NCBI GenBank assembly: GCA_032718475.1
Contig: JAUCBJ010000633.1
Coordinates: 59,983 to 123,982 of the forward strand
Reading direction: 5' to 3'
From: Nemertoderma westbladi
Lineage: Eukaryota > Xenacoelomorpha > Nemertodermatida > Nemertodermatidae
Length of the DNA: 64,000 nucleotides
Shown in pieces: positions 35,641-48,445 of the stretch. Each line of letters opens with the position of its first letter. Position 1 is the stretch's first letter. Below the pieces are notes generated by a model. That model worked only from the letters and a program-made list of their open reading frames with translations. It searched no databases and had not been told where the DNA came from. A program made the position numbers and the translations under genes.

Positions 35641-36512
35641 ATAATATCGAAACAAGCCCCTGTCTTGTATTTAAATTATATCAGAAATCCTTGCCTTCAG
35701 TACAAAATATCTAAAAATTCATTTACCTGAAGTATTGGTAACATTATAAATTCGCTTTTCACACAGTAGTTAACTAAAGCAAATACCCTTCAGGTTGACT
35801 GAATGATTTTATTAATGTTTGCCATGCATAATGTATTATATTTGGGTTCCATGACCCACCCCATTGATTGAACAGCTTTGCTTACATCAGATAGAGAGTA
35901 ATCCCAAATTAACTTCCCTCTACGAAAATGATTTTAATTAAATACATACAACCTAGCAGTCAACTCTACAGTCAACAGTACTCAATAACTAAAATGGCAT
36001 TCAGCTTACCAGCTATTCGCATTAAGCTAATAGATATTCGATTTCATTCGATTCAGTGAGTGTGTGAGGGCTATTGGGAGAGCAATCAGCTTATATGATG
36101 TAATACATTAGAAGCCCACAGCTTATGTTTGCTCACTGTCTGAGTTGTAGAGTGAGGATAATACTTGGCACAGAAAGCATTTCCTTGTTAGGTGGCCATT
36201 CCTATAGAATAGCATTACTATAGGCCATCTCTATCCATTTTTTCATGAGTGCCAGCTGGTGTTTTTATCATTGCGCCTATGGCGTTTTTTCGTTTATGTC
36301 TATTTTTCGAGCCCACGGCTCATGGACGAAATAGCGGAACATACCAGGGACCTTAGAATCGCGGTATCTAGCCGCTGTGAAAATTTCATCAAAATCGTTA
36401 GAGTAGTTTTGGCTGTAGATCAGTCAGCCAGTCAGCCAGTCAGTCAACAATTCTTACAGTAATGAACCTCTCGGTTCCTAACTAGTGACGGGCCTAGCGG
36501 CCCGATAAGGAA

Positions 36513-37727
36513 TGACTTACCTGGTTTCCAGGAGTCCCTGCATCCACTGGGTCCACCCAATCCTTGGCAACCAGTCTATAGATTTATTGCGCATAATGTT
36601 GATGTGCTTCTATGGTGTCGGCTCCATGTATCTCGTTGAAGCGCACAATCGATGGTTCAGGCTGCTGATTAGTGACTCAGCGCCGTCATTGTTTAGCAGG
36701 GATTGAGCCTGCTCGAGTTCTTGAGCAGTCCGTTGCTGTCGATCCTCCAATTCATAGGCCTTCTGTTGCGATTTGGCCGCAGCCAACTGTCTTTGTTGTT
36801 CTAGAATTAATGCCTCCTTGTGTTGTTCCATCTCGAGTTTCTTCCTGGTAATGTCGCGTTGATGAGGCAAATGTTTGTTCTCTTCATTGACTTCATTGAC
36901 ATTGAGTCGGGCTTACCGACTGCCTTCCAGCCTACCGATTTTAGCAGTCTTCCGACATTGGCAGTTTTCCATCCAAAAATTGGTAGTAGGCCTACCGGAT
37001 CGGTTTAACTGTACGAATTTAACAAAATCACCTATTATTAAATTTGTAATTTTAAAATATATGTAATTGTGGAAATGCTGCAATTTAATATTATTGTACT
37101 GTTGTTGTTGTAGTAACACACCTTACTGCCCTACTTCAGTACTTTGTTGCATGGCCTTTATGAATGCAGCAAAACAAAAGGGTCATGGAGTAACTTAGTA
37201 GTAGATGAAGTAGTAGTGTAGAAGTACATAGTACTGGTAAGGAGAGGAACACACTCAGTTTTCATAAATTTTGATCTTCAATTTTGAAATTGTAGAAATG
37301 ATAAATGCATTACATAACATGAGTTTCAGATCATTGCAATCATCTATCGCTAGATTTATCAGTAAATTAAAACTGCTATATTTTGTTAAATTTCTTAGAT
37401 TTTTTAAAAAAATTCAATTTTTCAAACTCATTGTGACACATCTGATCTTGTCAAATTCACAATGCCAAAAACGTTATTGGAAAGCCCATGATAAATGCAT
37501 TACATAACATGAGTTTCAGATCATTGCAATCATCTATCGCTAGATTTATCGGTAAATTAAAACTGCTATATTTTGTTAAATTTCTCAGATTTTGTGACTC
37601 GTGTGACACCTCTTCCACTAAATATTTTTCAAAACGGTTTTTTGCATTGTACTTCTACATTAAAATGGCAAAACATGTCGAAGTTTCCAAGCAATTGGGG
37701 CAAAAAGGTGATTTTTGTAACACCCTA
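36513..37727. other. Non-array sequence inside unit 13
   Basis: Carries a minus-strand coding remnant (36521-36912) and a direct duplication (about 107 bp at 37298-37405 and 37488-37592, starting ATGATAAATGCATTACATAA, with Q/G-type point differences). No similarity to other units is visible. Confidence 0.7.
36521..36912 (-). pseudogene. Coiled-coil-type coding remnant with a splice-donor-like end
   Basis: On the minus strand an open frame (36610-36912) encodes a charged, glutamine-rich helical stretch with heptad character: KKLEMEQHKEALILEQQRQL, later AYELEDRQQRTAQELEQAQS, then NNDGAES. After the stop, the next frame continues EADTIEAHQHYAQ, a stop, and RLVAKDWVDPVDAGTPGNQ, ending exactly at a CCAG/GTAAGT donor-like site (36521/36520). 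The frame change plus an internal stop suggest a dead exon or retroelement gag remnant. I do not recognise the family; N-terminal coiled coils are common in gag proteins and in many host genes. Confidence 0.4.
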
Positions 37728-37957
37728 CTGTTCAATGGGGTGGGTCATGGGACCCAAATATAGTACATTATGCATGGCAAACATTAATAAAATCATTCAG
37801 TCAACCTGGAGGGTATTTGCTTAGTTAACTCTACTGTGCGAAAAACGAATTTATAATGTTACCCATACTTCAGGTGAATGAATTTTTAGATATTTGTACT
37901 GAAGGCAACGATTTCTGATATAATTAAAATACAAGACAGGGGCTTGTTTCGATATAT

Positions 37958-38200
37958 GTAGTTGCGCCCTTCTAGCAGCACGTGAGATAATCAAATAATA
38001 GACACAATGTTTAACTTTGTCCCTTCGAGCAGCACGTGAGTTTTGCTTTGACCCTTCGATATATGTATTTGCGCCCTTCGAGCAGCACGTGAATTACATC
38101 AAACAATAGACACATTGTTTGACTTTGTCCCTTCGAGCAGCACGTGAGTTTTGCTTTGACCCTTCGATATATGTATTTCCGCCCTTTGAGCAGCACGGGG
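37958..38200 (-). repeat. CACGTG-bearing tandem repeat, inverted (unit 13)
   Basis: Reverse complement of the half-units GTGCTGCTCGAAGGG..., with four CACGTG-like joints. Confidence 0.88.
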
Positions 38201-38212
38201 GTTCGACTCAGA

Positions 38213-38496
38213 CCGAGCCAAGCAAAGCCAAGCCAAGCCGAGCCAAGCTGAGCCGAGCCGAGCCGAGCCGAGCCGAGCCGAGCCGAGCCGAGCCGTGCCG
38301 AGCCGAACCGAGCCGAGCCAAGCCGAGCTGAGCCGTGCCGAGCCGAGCCGAGCCAAGCCGAGCCGAGCCGAGCCGAGCCGAGCCGAGCCGTGCCGTGCCG
38401 AGCCGAGCCAAGCCGAGCCGAGCCGAGCCGAGCCGAGCCGAGCCGAGCCGAGCCGTGCCGAGCCGAGCCAAGCCGAGCCGAGCCGAGCCGAGCCGA
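38213..38496. repeat. CCGAG satellite, inverted (unit 13)
   Basis: The GGCTC satellite in reverse, with GCCGTGCC (GGCAC) and GCCAAGCC (GGCTT) variants like those of unit 5. Confidence 0.95.
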
Positions 38497-38978
38497 TCAT
38501 TCAGCTTACATTAGCAGAGTGAGATATTCCCATAGATTGCATTGGGAAGAGTAATTCAGCTGAGGCGATATTAGATTTCAAACTAAACCAACCAGTTAAT
38601 AATGTTTGCTTTGACAGAGAGTGGTGGCCTATACAAACAGTATGGGTGTACTGAGTATAATAATCTTGGCAACCTCATCGATTTATTACTAAGCCTTCTG
38701 TAGAAATGCATTACATAAGCCATTTTTCATCACGACACCAGCTGTCATGGGTGTTATTTTACCATTGCGCCTATGGCGTTTTTTCGTTTATGTCTATTTT
38801 TCGAGCCCACGGCTCATGGACAAAATAGCGGAACATTCCAGGGACCTTAGAATCGCGGTATCTAGCCGCTGTGAAAATTTCATCAAAATCGTTAGAGTAG
38901 TTTTGGCTGTAGATCAGCCAGCCAGCCAGCCAGCCAGCCACGAGCAATTCTTACAGTAATGAACCTCTCGGTTCCTAA

Positions 38979-40482
38979 CTAGAGACGGCGTCAAGACGCC
39001 GTTAAGCAAGTCGGAAGTCGTCAATCAAAGGTAAGTTCCCTCAACAATGTTTACCTTTGTTCAGAAGGGAAGTGTTATTTATCTATGGTCAGAGAGAGAT
39101 CCCACTCTGTAAGTTGGCAATTGCTCAAATCCATTCAGCTGAATGACTCAGTAGAGTAAACTAAAGTAAATTCCCTCAGCCTCAACAATGTTTGCCTATG
39201 GTGTGAAGGGAATCTGACAGAGAATAATCTTAGCCACTAAATGTCATTCACCTAACAAAACATTTTGAATGCCACAGTGATTAACCCAATACAGATAATA
39301 AGCAGTTATTTTTATATTTCAAACTATAATGTTAGTGTAAGCCTTACAGAGTATCAGTATGAGGCTGAGTAAACATTCCGCCTTATAAGCATACAGCTTC
39401 CAATGTATTAATGTTTGCCAAAAGATTTAAAAATAAAATACAGTGCAATAGTACTCTGTAACCTACAGTCATTCAGCTTGCACTAAATATCAATCACCTA
39501 TAAAACATTTAAACATTTTGAATGCCACAGTGTGTAACCTGATACAGATAATAAGCAGTGATTTTTATGTTTTAAACTATAACGTTAGTGTTAGCCTTAC
39601 AGTGTATCAGTATGAAGCTGAGTAAACATTCGCCTTATAAGCATACAACCTCCAAAGTATTAATGTTGGACGAAAGATTTAAAAATAAAATAGAGTGCAG
39701 TACTGTAGTACTCTGTAACTAACAGTCATTCAGCTTGCACTAAATGTCAACCACCTATAAAACATTTTGAATGCCACAGTGATTATTAACCCAATACAGA
39801 TAATAATAAGTGATTTTTATATTTCAAACTATAATGTTAGTCTTAGCCTTACAGAGTATCAGTATAAGGCTGAGTAAACATTCCACCTTATAAGCATACA
39901 GCCTCCACAGTATTAATGTTGGCATTAATGTAGCCGATACACTGTATACCTAATAGTCATTCAGCAGGGGGAAGAGTTATTCAGCTGAGGCGGTAATAGA
40001 TTGCAAACTAAACCAACCAGTTGGCAGCCTCATCGATTTATACTAAGCCTGTGTAGAACCACAAACTAAATCAACCAGTTAATATTTGCTTTGACAGAGA
40101 GTGCAGGGCCTAAACAAACAGTATGGGTGTACTAAGTACAATAATCTTGGCAACCTCATCGATTTATACTAAGCCTTGTGTAGAAATGCATTACATAAGC
40201 CATTTTTCATCAGGACACCAGCTGTCATGGGTGTTATTTTACCATTGCGCCTATGGCGTTTTTTTCGTTTATCTCTATTTTTCGAGCCCAGAGGCTATGG
40301 ACGGAGTAGCCGATCATGCCAGGGACCTTAGAATCGCGGTATCTAGATGCTGTGAAAATTTCATCAAAATCGTTAGAGTAGTTTTGGCTGTAGATCAGCC
40401 AGCCAGCCAGCCAGTCAGCCAGCCAGCCAGCCAGTCAGTCAGTCAACAATTCTTACAGTAATCAAGTCTAACGACTTGCTAA
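38979..40482 (+). repeat. Array unit 14 (B start, B end)
   Basis: Full 1.5-kb B unit with three CATTTTGAATGCCACAGTG segments and a B-type 3' domain. It appears almost identical to unit 16. Confidence 0.9.
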
Positions 40483-42237
40483 CTAGTGACGGGCCTAGCG
40501 GCCCGATAAGGAACCGACTTTTTATTTCAAATAAAAGAGACAACGAGAATTATTATAGAACTAATAATTATGTAAAAATACAATCATATTTCATACAATA
40601 ATTATTAATAAATTCGATCTATTATTAGTTACTCAATTCTAGAACAAAATCGACCTGCAACTAGTGAAGACCTCGTTTTGGAATTTCGAAACCACGCTGG
40701 TGCGATGCGCGATATCGTGTTTAGTTAATAAATTGAAAACTCCATCAATTCATGTGCAACCAGTAATAAGAAATCGCGATAAATGTAATTAAATAAAAAT
40801 TATTCTAGAAAAATTTTCCTCAAAAAGTATGAAGTCTTGGCGTTGGTGACGCGAAACTAGGCTAGTGAGATTCAGGATATTGCGTTTAATATCAAAATCG
40901 AAAACGCTATCGAATTCCATAAAGGCGTTAATAAAATACTGCAACTTTTTTGAAATTTGTAAAATTCTAGAACTGGAAAAAATTAACTTTTGAACGGCGC
41001 TGTTTGGGGTTTGGAAACATGGATAGGCTGAAAGAGGACATCGAATTAAGTTGAAAAATGAAAACCCCATCGAATTTGGACAAAGCGTTCCGGAGTTATA
41101 GCGGATCGAAAAAAATTGACCCCCCCCCAGTCGCCAAAAATTTACAGTAATTTAAAATTTTGCAAAAAAAATTTTTTGCGTTATTTTTGATGGCGAATCG
41201 ATTGGCAGTACTGGCTACGAAAAAATTTTTTTTGAAATTTTTGGTCAGAAAAAAAAACATGGAAAAAGTATATTTTTAAAAAGATTTGATGTCTTTGCCT
41301 ATGGTCAGAGAATGATCCAACTCTGTAACTTGGCAATCGCTCAAATCCATTCAGCTGAATGGCACAGTAGAGTAAACTAAAGTAAATTCCCTATACAATG
41401 TTCTGAAGGGGTGACTGACAGAGTAATCCAACCTTAGTATACCTACTTTTTAGTTACCTTAGTATATCTAAAAATTCATTCACCTGAAGTATGGGTAACA
41501 TTATAAATTCGTTTTTCGCACAGTAGAGTTAACTAAGCAAATACCCTCCAGGTTGACTGAATGATTTTATTAATGTTTGCCATGCATAATGTACTATATT
41601 TGGGTCCCATGACCCACCCCATTGAACAGCTTTGCTTACATCTGATAGAAAGTAATCCCAAATTAACTTCCCTCTACGAAAATTATTTTAATTAAATACA
41701 TACAACATAGCAGCAGTCAACTCTGCTATCAACAGTACACAATAACTAAAATGGCATTCAGCTTACCAGCTATTCGCATTAAGCTAATAGATATTCGATT
41801 TCATTGGATTCAGTGAGTGTGTGAGGGCTATTGGGAGAGCAATCAGCTTATGATGTAATACATTAGAATCCCACAGCTTTTGTTTGCTTACTGTCTGAGT
41901 TGTAGAGTGAGGATAATACTTGGCAGAGAAAGCATTTCCTTGTTAGGTGGCCATTCCTATAGAATAGCATTACTAGGCCATCTCTATGCATTTTTCATGA
42001 GTGCCAGCTGGTGTTTTTATCATTGCGCCTATGGCGTTTTTTCGTTTATGTCTATTTTTCGAGCCCACGGCTCATGGACAAAATAGCGGAACATTCCAGG
42101 GACCTTAGAATCGCGGTATCTAGCCGCTGTGAAAATTTCATCAAAATCGTTAGAGTAGTTTTGGCTGTAGATCAGTCAGTCAGTCAGCCAGTCAGCCAGT
42201 CAGTCAACAATTCTTACAGTAATGAACCTCTCGGTTC
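40483..42237 (+). repeat. Array unit 15 (A start, A end without outer TAA)
   Basis: The A body to about 41426 is fused to the second body type near TCTAAAAATTCATTCACCTG, then the A-type 3' domain. The end hairpin GAACCTCTCGGTTC is joined directly to GAGATTCAGG of the next, start-less unit. Confidence 0.88.
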
Positions 42238-43499
42238 GAGATTCAGGATATTGCGTTTAATATAAAAATCGAAAACGCTATCAAATTCCGTAAAGGCGTT
42301 AATAAAATACTGCAACTTTTTTGAAATTTGTAAAATTCTAGAACTAGAAAAAATTAATTTTTGAACGGTGCTGTTTGGGGTTTCGAAAAATGGATAGGCT
42401 GAAAGAGGACGTCGAATTAAGTTGAACAATAAAAACCCCATCGAATTTGGACAAAGCGTTCCGGAGTTATAGCGGATCCAAAAAAATTGACCCCCCCCCC
42501 CAGTCGCCAAAAATTTACAGTAATTTAAAATTTTGCAAAAAAAAATTTTTGCGTTATTTTTGATGGCGAATCGATTGGCAGTACTGGCTACAAAAATATT
42601 TTTTTGAAATTTTTGGTCAGAAAAAAAACATGGAAAAAGTATCTTTTTAAAAAGATTTGATGTCTTTGCCTCTGGTCAGAGAATGATCCAACTCTGTAAC
42701 TTGGCAATTGCTCAAATCCATTCAGCTGAATGGCACAGTAGAGTAAACTAAACTAAATTCCCTATACAATGTTCTGAAGGGGAGACTGACAGAGAGTAAT
42801 CCAACAATAAAACATTTTGCAATAATGTTGGTCTTAGCCTTACAGAGTATCAGTATAAGGCTGAGTAAACATTCCACCTTATAAGCATACAGCCTCCACA
42901 GTATTAATGTTGGCATTATTATAAGCATACAGCCTCCACAGTATTAATGTTGGCATTAATGTAGCCGATACACTGTATACCTAATAGTCATTCAGCAGGG
43001 GGAAGAGTTATTCAGCTGAGGCGGTAATAGATTGCAAACTAAACCAACCAGTTGGCAGCGTCATCGATTTATACTAAGCCTGTGTAGAACCACAAACTAA
43101 ATCAACCAGTTAATATTTGCTTTGACAGAGAGTGCAGGGCCTAAACAAACAGTATGGGTGTACTAAGTATAATATTCTTGGCAACCTCATCGATTTATTA
43201 CTAAGCCTTGTGTAGAAATGCATTACATAAACCATTTTTCATCAGGACACCAGCTGTCATTGGTGTTATTTTACCATTGCGCCTATGGCGTTTTTTCGTT
43301 TATGTCTATTTTTCGAGCTCACGGCTCATGGACGAAATAGCGGAACATACCAGGGACCTTAGAATCGCGGTATCTAGATGCTGTGAAAATTTCATCAAAA
43401 TCGTTAGAGTAGTTTTGGCTGTAGATCAGTCAGCCAGCCAGTCAGTCAGCCAGTCAATCAGCAAACAATTCTTACAGTAATGAACCTCTCGGTTCCTAA
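42238..43499 (+). repeat. Array unit 15b (start missing, A end)
   Basis: Begins inside the A body (GAGATTCAGGATATTGCG), switches to B body after AATAATGTTGG (about 42831) and contains a short duplication of TTATAAGCATACAGCCTCCA. It ends with a mosaic 3' domain and an A hairpin. Confidence 0.85.
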
Positions 43500-45006
43500 C
43501 TAGAGACGGCGTCAAGACGCCGTTAAGCAAGTCGGAAGTCGTCAATCAAAGGTAAGTTCCCTCAACAATGTTTACCTTTGTTCAGAAGGGAAGTGTTATT
43601 TATCTATGGTCAGAGAGAGATCCCACTCTGTAAGTTGGCAATTGCTCAAATCCATTCAGCTGAATGACTCAGTAGAGTAAACTAAAGTAAATTCCCTCAG
43701 CCTCAACAATGTTTGCCTATGGTGTGAAGGGAATCTGACAGAGAATAATCTTAGCCACTAAATGTCATTCACCTAACAAAACATTTTGAATGCCACAGTG
43801 ATTAACCCAATACAGATAATAAGCAGTTATTTTTATATTTCAAACTATAATGTTAGTGTAAGCCTTACAGAGTATCAGTATGAGGCTGAGTAAACATTCC
43901 GCCTTATAAGCATACAGCTTCCAATGTATTAATGTTTGCCAAAAGATTTAAAAATAAAATACAGTGCAATAGTACTCTGTAACCTACAGTCATTCAGCTT
44001 GCACTAAATATCAATCACCTATAAAACATTTAAACATTTTGAATGCCACAGTGTGTAACCTGATACAGATAATAAGCAGTGATTTTTATGTTTTAAACTA
44101 TAACGTTAGTGTTAGCCTTACAGTGTATCAGTATGAAGCTGAGTAAACATTCGCCTTATAAGCATACAACCTCCAAAGTATTAATGTTGGACGAAAGATT
44201 TAAAAATAAAATAGAGTGCAGTACTGTAGTACTCTGTAACTAACAGTCATTCAGCTTGCACTAAATGTCAACCACCTATAAAACATTTTGAATGCCACAG
44301 TGATTATTAACCCAATACAGATAATAATAAGTGATTTTTATATTTCAAACTATAATGTTAGTCTTAGCCTTACAGAGTATCAGTATAAGGCTGAGTAAAC
44401 ATTCCACCTTATAAGCATACAGCCTCCACAGTATTAATGTTGGCATTAATGTAGCCGATACACTGTATACCTAATAGTCATTCAGCAGGGGGAAGAGTTA
44501 TTCAGCTGAGGCGGTAATAGATTGCAAACTAAACCAACCAGTTGGCAGCCTCATCGATTTATACTAAGCCTGTGTAGAACCACAAACTAAATCAACCAGT
44601 TAATATTTGCTTTGACAGAGAGTGCAGGGCCTAAACAAACAGTATGGGTGTACTGAGTACAATAATCTTGGCAACCTCATCGATTTATACTAAGCCTTGT
44701 GTAGAAATGCATTACATAAGCCATTTTTCATCAGGACACCAGCTGTCATGGGTGTTATTTTTTTACCATTGCGCCTATGGCGTTGTTTTCGTTTATCTCT
44801 ATTTTTCGAGCCCAGAGGCTATGGACGGAGTAGCCGATCATGCCAGGGACCTTAGAATCGCGGTATCTAGATGCTGTGAAAATTTCATCAAAATCGTTAG
44901 AGCAGTTTTGGCTGTAGATCAGCCAGTCAGTCAGCCAGTCAGTCAGCCAGTCAGTCAGCCAGTCAGCTAACAATTCTTACAGTAATCAAGTCTAACGACT
45001 TGCTAA
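43500..45006 (+). repeat. Array unit 16 (B start, B end)
   Basis: Near copy of unit 14, displaced by about 4.5 kb. The clearest differences are in the 3' domain: GTGTTATTTTTTTACC, GGCGTTGTTTTCG and a CAGY tract of different length. Confidence 0.9.
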
Positions 45007-45069
45007 CTAGTGACGGGCCTAGCGGCCCGATAAGGAACCGACTTTTTATTTCAAATAAAAGAGACAACG

Positions 45070-45888
45070 AGCTCGGGTCAGTCTGGCACGATTGGGCTCG
45101 ATTCAGTTCGACTTGGTTTGATCGGCTCGGTTTGGCTCGATTGGGCTCGACTCGACTTGATTGGGCTCGACTCGACTCAGCTCGATTCGTCTCAATCGCT
45201 TCATTGGGCTCGACTTAGCTTGGTCCGGCTCGACTCGGCTTGATTGGTCTCGACTCGGCTCGATTGGGCTCGAATCGGCTCGATTGGGATTGATTGGGCT
45301 TGACTCGGCTCGATTTAGCTCAACTTGGCTCAGTCCGGCTCGACTGGGCTCGGTCCAGCTCAATTGGGCTCGACTAGGCTTGATTGGGCTCGACTCGGCT
45401 CTATTGGGCTCGACTCGATTCGATTGGGCTTAACTCGGCTCAGTCTGGCTCGACTCGGCTTGATTAGACTCAACTCGGCTCCATGCAGATCGACTCGGCT
45501 TGATTGGGCTCGATTCAGCTTGATTGGTCTCGACTCGACTCAGTCCGGCTCAATTTGGCGTGACACGGCTCGACTCGGCTCGATTGGGCTCGGCTCGGTC
45601 TGAGTCGACTCAACACGATTTGGCTCAATCGATTCGATTTGGCTCAACTTGGCTCGATTGGGCTCGACTTGGCTCGGTCCGGCTCAATTGGGCTCGACTC
45701 GGCTCTATTGGGCTCGACTCGACTCAATTGGGCTTTACTCGGCTCAGTCTGGCTCGACTCGGCTTGATTGGGCTCAACTCGGCTCCGTTCGGCTTGACTC
45801 GGCTCGATTGGGCTCGATTGGGCTCGATTCTGCTTCATCGCCTCGATTGGTTCTATTCGGCTCGATCGGTATGAATCAGCTCGATTGA
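45070..45888. repeat. Degenerate 5-bp satellite (unit 17)
   Basis: Phase-kept (GGCTC/GATTG/GACTC)n; the order of variants follows the arrays in units 9 and 12. Confidence 0.92.
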
Positions 45889-46110
45889 CACATGCTGCTG
45901 GAAGGGTCAAAGCCAAACTCACGTGCTGCTCGAAGGGACAAAGTCAAACAGTGTGTCTATTATTTGATGTAACTCACGTGCTGCTCGAAGGGCGCAACAT
46001 CATATATCAAGGGTCAAAGCAAAACTCACGTGCTGCTCGAAGGGACAAAGTCAAACATTGTGTCTAATATTTGATTAACTCACGTGCTGCTCGAAGGGCA
46101 CAACTACATA
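45889..46110. repeat. CACGTG-bearing tandem repeat (unit 17)
   Basis: Four half-units with CACGTG joints, ending CACAACTACATATATCGAAA. Confidence 0.88.
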
Positions 46111-46140
46111 TATCGAAACAAGCCCGTCTTGTATTTTAAT

Positions 46141-46254
46141 AATAATATAATAATATACACTCCCCAACGGGGTAAATGAAATTCTATAAAATCATATTAT
46201 TATTTTATCAATAAAATAGATATAAAATAAAAATAAAAATAAAAATAAATCAAT
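46141..46254 (+). mobile_element. 114-bp insertion with 12-bp target-site duplication and A-rich tail
   Basis: TTGTATTTTAAT stands on both sides (46129-46140 and 46255-46266), while at least five other units have an uninterrupted CTTGTATTTTAATTATATC empty site. The insert holds a small CCCCAACGGGG hairpin and ends in (AAAAT)n. The structure is that of a short retroposed sequence (SINE-like or a processed fragment). I do not recognise the source RNA. Confidence 0.8.
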
Positions 46255-46954
46255 TTGTATTTTAATTATATCAGAAATCGTTGCCATGCATAATGTACTA
46301 TATTTGGGTCCCATGACCCACCCCATTGAACAGCTTTGCTTACATCTGATAGAGAGTAATCCCAAATTAACTACCCTCTACGAAAATTATTTTAATTAAA
46401 TACATGCAACATAGCAGTCTACTCTAGAGTCAACAGTAGTAGGCCTACACAATAACTAAAATGGCATTCAGCTTACCAGCTATTCGCATTAAGCTAATAG
46501 ATATTCGATTTCATTGGATTCAGTGAGTGTGGGAGGGCTATTGGGAGAGCAATCAGCTTATGATGTAATACATTAGAATCCCATGGCTTTTGTTTGCTTA
46601 CTGTCTGAGTTGTAGAGTGAGGATAATACTTGGCAGAGAAAGCATTTCCTTGTTAGGTGGCCATTCCTATAGAATAGCATTACTAGGCTATCTCTATCCA
46701 TTTTTCATGAGTGCCAGCTGGTGTTTTTATCATTGCGCCTATGGCGTTTTTTCGTTTATGTCCATTTTTCGAGCCCACGGCTCATGGACGAAATAGCGGA
46801 ACATACCAGGGACCTTAGAATCGCGGTATCTAGCCGCTGTGAAAATTTCATCAAAATCGTTAGAGTAGTTTTGGTTGTAGATCAGTCAGCCAGCCAGCCA
46901 GTCAGTCAGTCAGTCACGAGCAATTCTTACAGTAATGAACCTCTCGGTTCCTAA

Positions 46955-48445
46955 CTAGTGACGGGCCTAGCGGCCCGATAAGGAACCGACTTTTTATTTT
47001 AAATAAAAGAGACAACGAGAATTAGTATAGAACTAATCGTTATGTAAAAATACAATCATATTTCATACAATAATTATTAATAAATTCAATCTATTATTAG
47101 TTGCTCAATTCTACAACAAAATCGACCTGCAACTAGTGAAGACCTCGTTTTGGAATTTCGAAACCACGCTGGTGCGATGCGCGATTTCGTGTTTAGTTAA
47201 TAAAGTGAAAACTCCATCAATTCATGTGCAACCAGTAATAAGAAATCACTATAAATGTAATTAATTAAAAATTATTCTAGAAAAATTTTCCTCAAAAAGT
47301 ATGAAGTCTTGGCATTGGTGACGCGAAACTAGGCTAGTGAGATTCAGGATATTGCGTTTAATATAAAAATCGAAAACGCTATCGAATTCCGTAAAGGCGT
47401 TAATAAAATACTGCAACTTTTTTGAAATTTGTAAAATTCTAGAACTAGAAAAAAATAATTTTTGAACGGCGCTGTTTGGGGTTTCAAAACATGGATAGGC
47501 TGAAAGAGGACATCGAATTAAGTTTAAAAATGAAAACCCCATCGAATTTGGACAATGCGTTCAGGAGTTATAGCGGATCGAAAAAAAATTTACCCTCCCC
47601 AGTCGCCAAAAATTTACAGTAATTTAAAATTTTGCAAAAAAAATTTTTTGCGTTATTTTTGATGGCGAATCGATTGGCAGTACTGGCTACGAAAATTTTT
47701 TTTTGAAATTTTTGGTCAGAAAAAAAAACATGGAAAAAGTATATTTTTAAAAAGATTTGATGTCTTTGCCTATGGTCAGAGAATGATCCAACTCTGTACT
47801 TGGCAATCGCTCAAATCCATTCAGCTGAATGGCACAGTAGAGTAAACTAAAGTAAATTCCCTATACAATGTTCTGAAGGGGAGACTGACAGAGAGTATTC
47901 CAACAATAAAACATTTTGCAATAATGTTGGCATTAATGTAGCCAACACACTGTGTACTTAAGTCATTCAGCTTACATTAGCAGAGTGAGATATTCGCATA
48001 GAACGCATTGGGAAGAGTAATTCAGCTGAGGCGATATTAGATTTCAAACTAAACCAACGAGTTAATGTTTGCTTTGACAGAGAGTGGTGGCCTATACAAA
48101 CAGTATGGGTGTACTGAGTATAATAATCTTGGCAACCTCATCGATTTATTACTAAGCCTTCTGTAGAAATGCATTACATAAGCCATTTTTCATCATGACA
48201 CCAGCTGTCATTGGTGTTATTTTACCATTGCGCCTATGGCGTTTTTTCGTTTATGTCCATTTTTCGAGCCCACAGCTCATGGACGAAATAGCGGAACATA
48301 CCAGGGACCTTAGAATCGCGGTATCTAGCCGCTGTGAAAATTTCATCAAAATCGTTAGAGTAGTTTTGGCTGTAGATCAGTCAGTCAGCCAGCCAGCCAG
48401 TCAGTCACGAGCAATTCTTACAGTAATGAACCTCTCGGTTCCTAA
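46955..48445 (+). repeat. Array unit 18 (A start, A end)
   Basis: Full A body, closest in layout to unit 2. The poly-C block is changed to TTTACCCTCCCC. Confidence 0.9.

Larger units (their letters stand above)
34424..36481 (+). repeat. Array unit 12 (A start, A end) with degenerate satellite
   Basis: Closely parallels unit 9 and unit 17 in layout: degenerate satellite, CACGTG repeats, body, 3' domain and A end. Confidence 0.9.
37728..38496 (-). repeat. Inverted unit segment (reverse-orientation GGCTC cassette part)
   Basis: The reverse complement matches unit 11 from its GGCTC satellite (38213-38496 here) through the CACGTG repeats (about 37958-38200) to CATTGAACAG (37728). It is the only stretch of the array in the opposite orientation. 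Its edges are sharp: TACTGTTCAATGGGG on the left and GCCGATCATTCAGC on the right. Confidence 0.92.
36482..38978 (+). repeat. Array unit 13 (A start, A end), disrupted
   Basis: After the A start (to about 36512) the unit continues with unrelated sequence (36513-37727), then an inverted segment of another unit (37728-38496), then resumes in normal orientation with TCATTCAGCTTACATTAG and ends in a normal A hairpin. Confidence 0.85.
45007..46954 (+). repeat. Array unit 17 (A start, A end) with degenerate satellite and a 114-bp insertion
   Basis: Layout as in units 9 and 12. It differs by a short insertion with target-site duplication at 46141-46254 and by lacking the stretch between the TATTTTAATTATATCAG region and CCATGCATAATGTAC. 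Confidence 0.9.
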
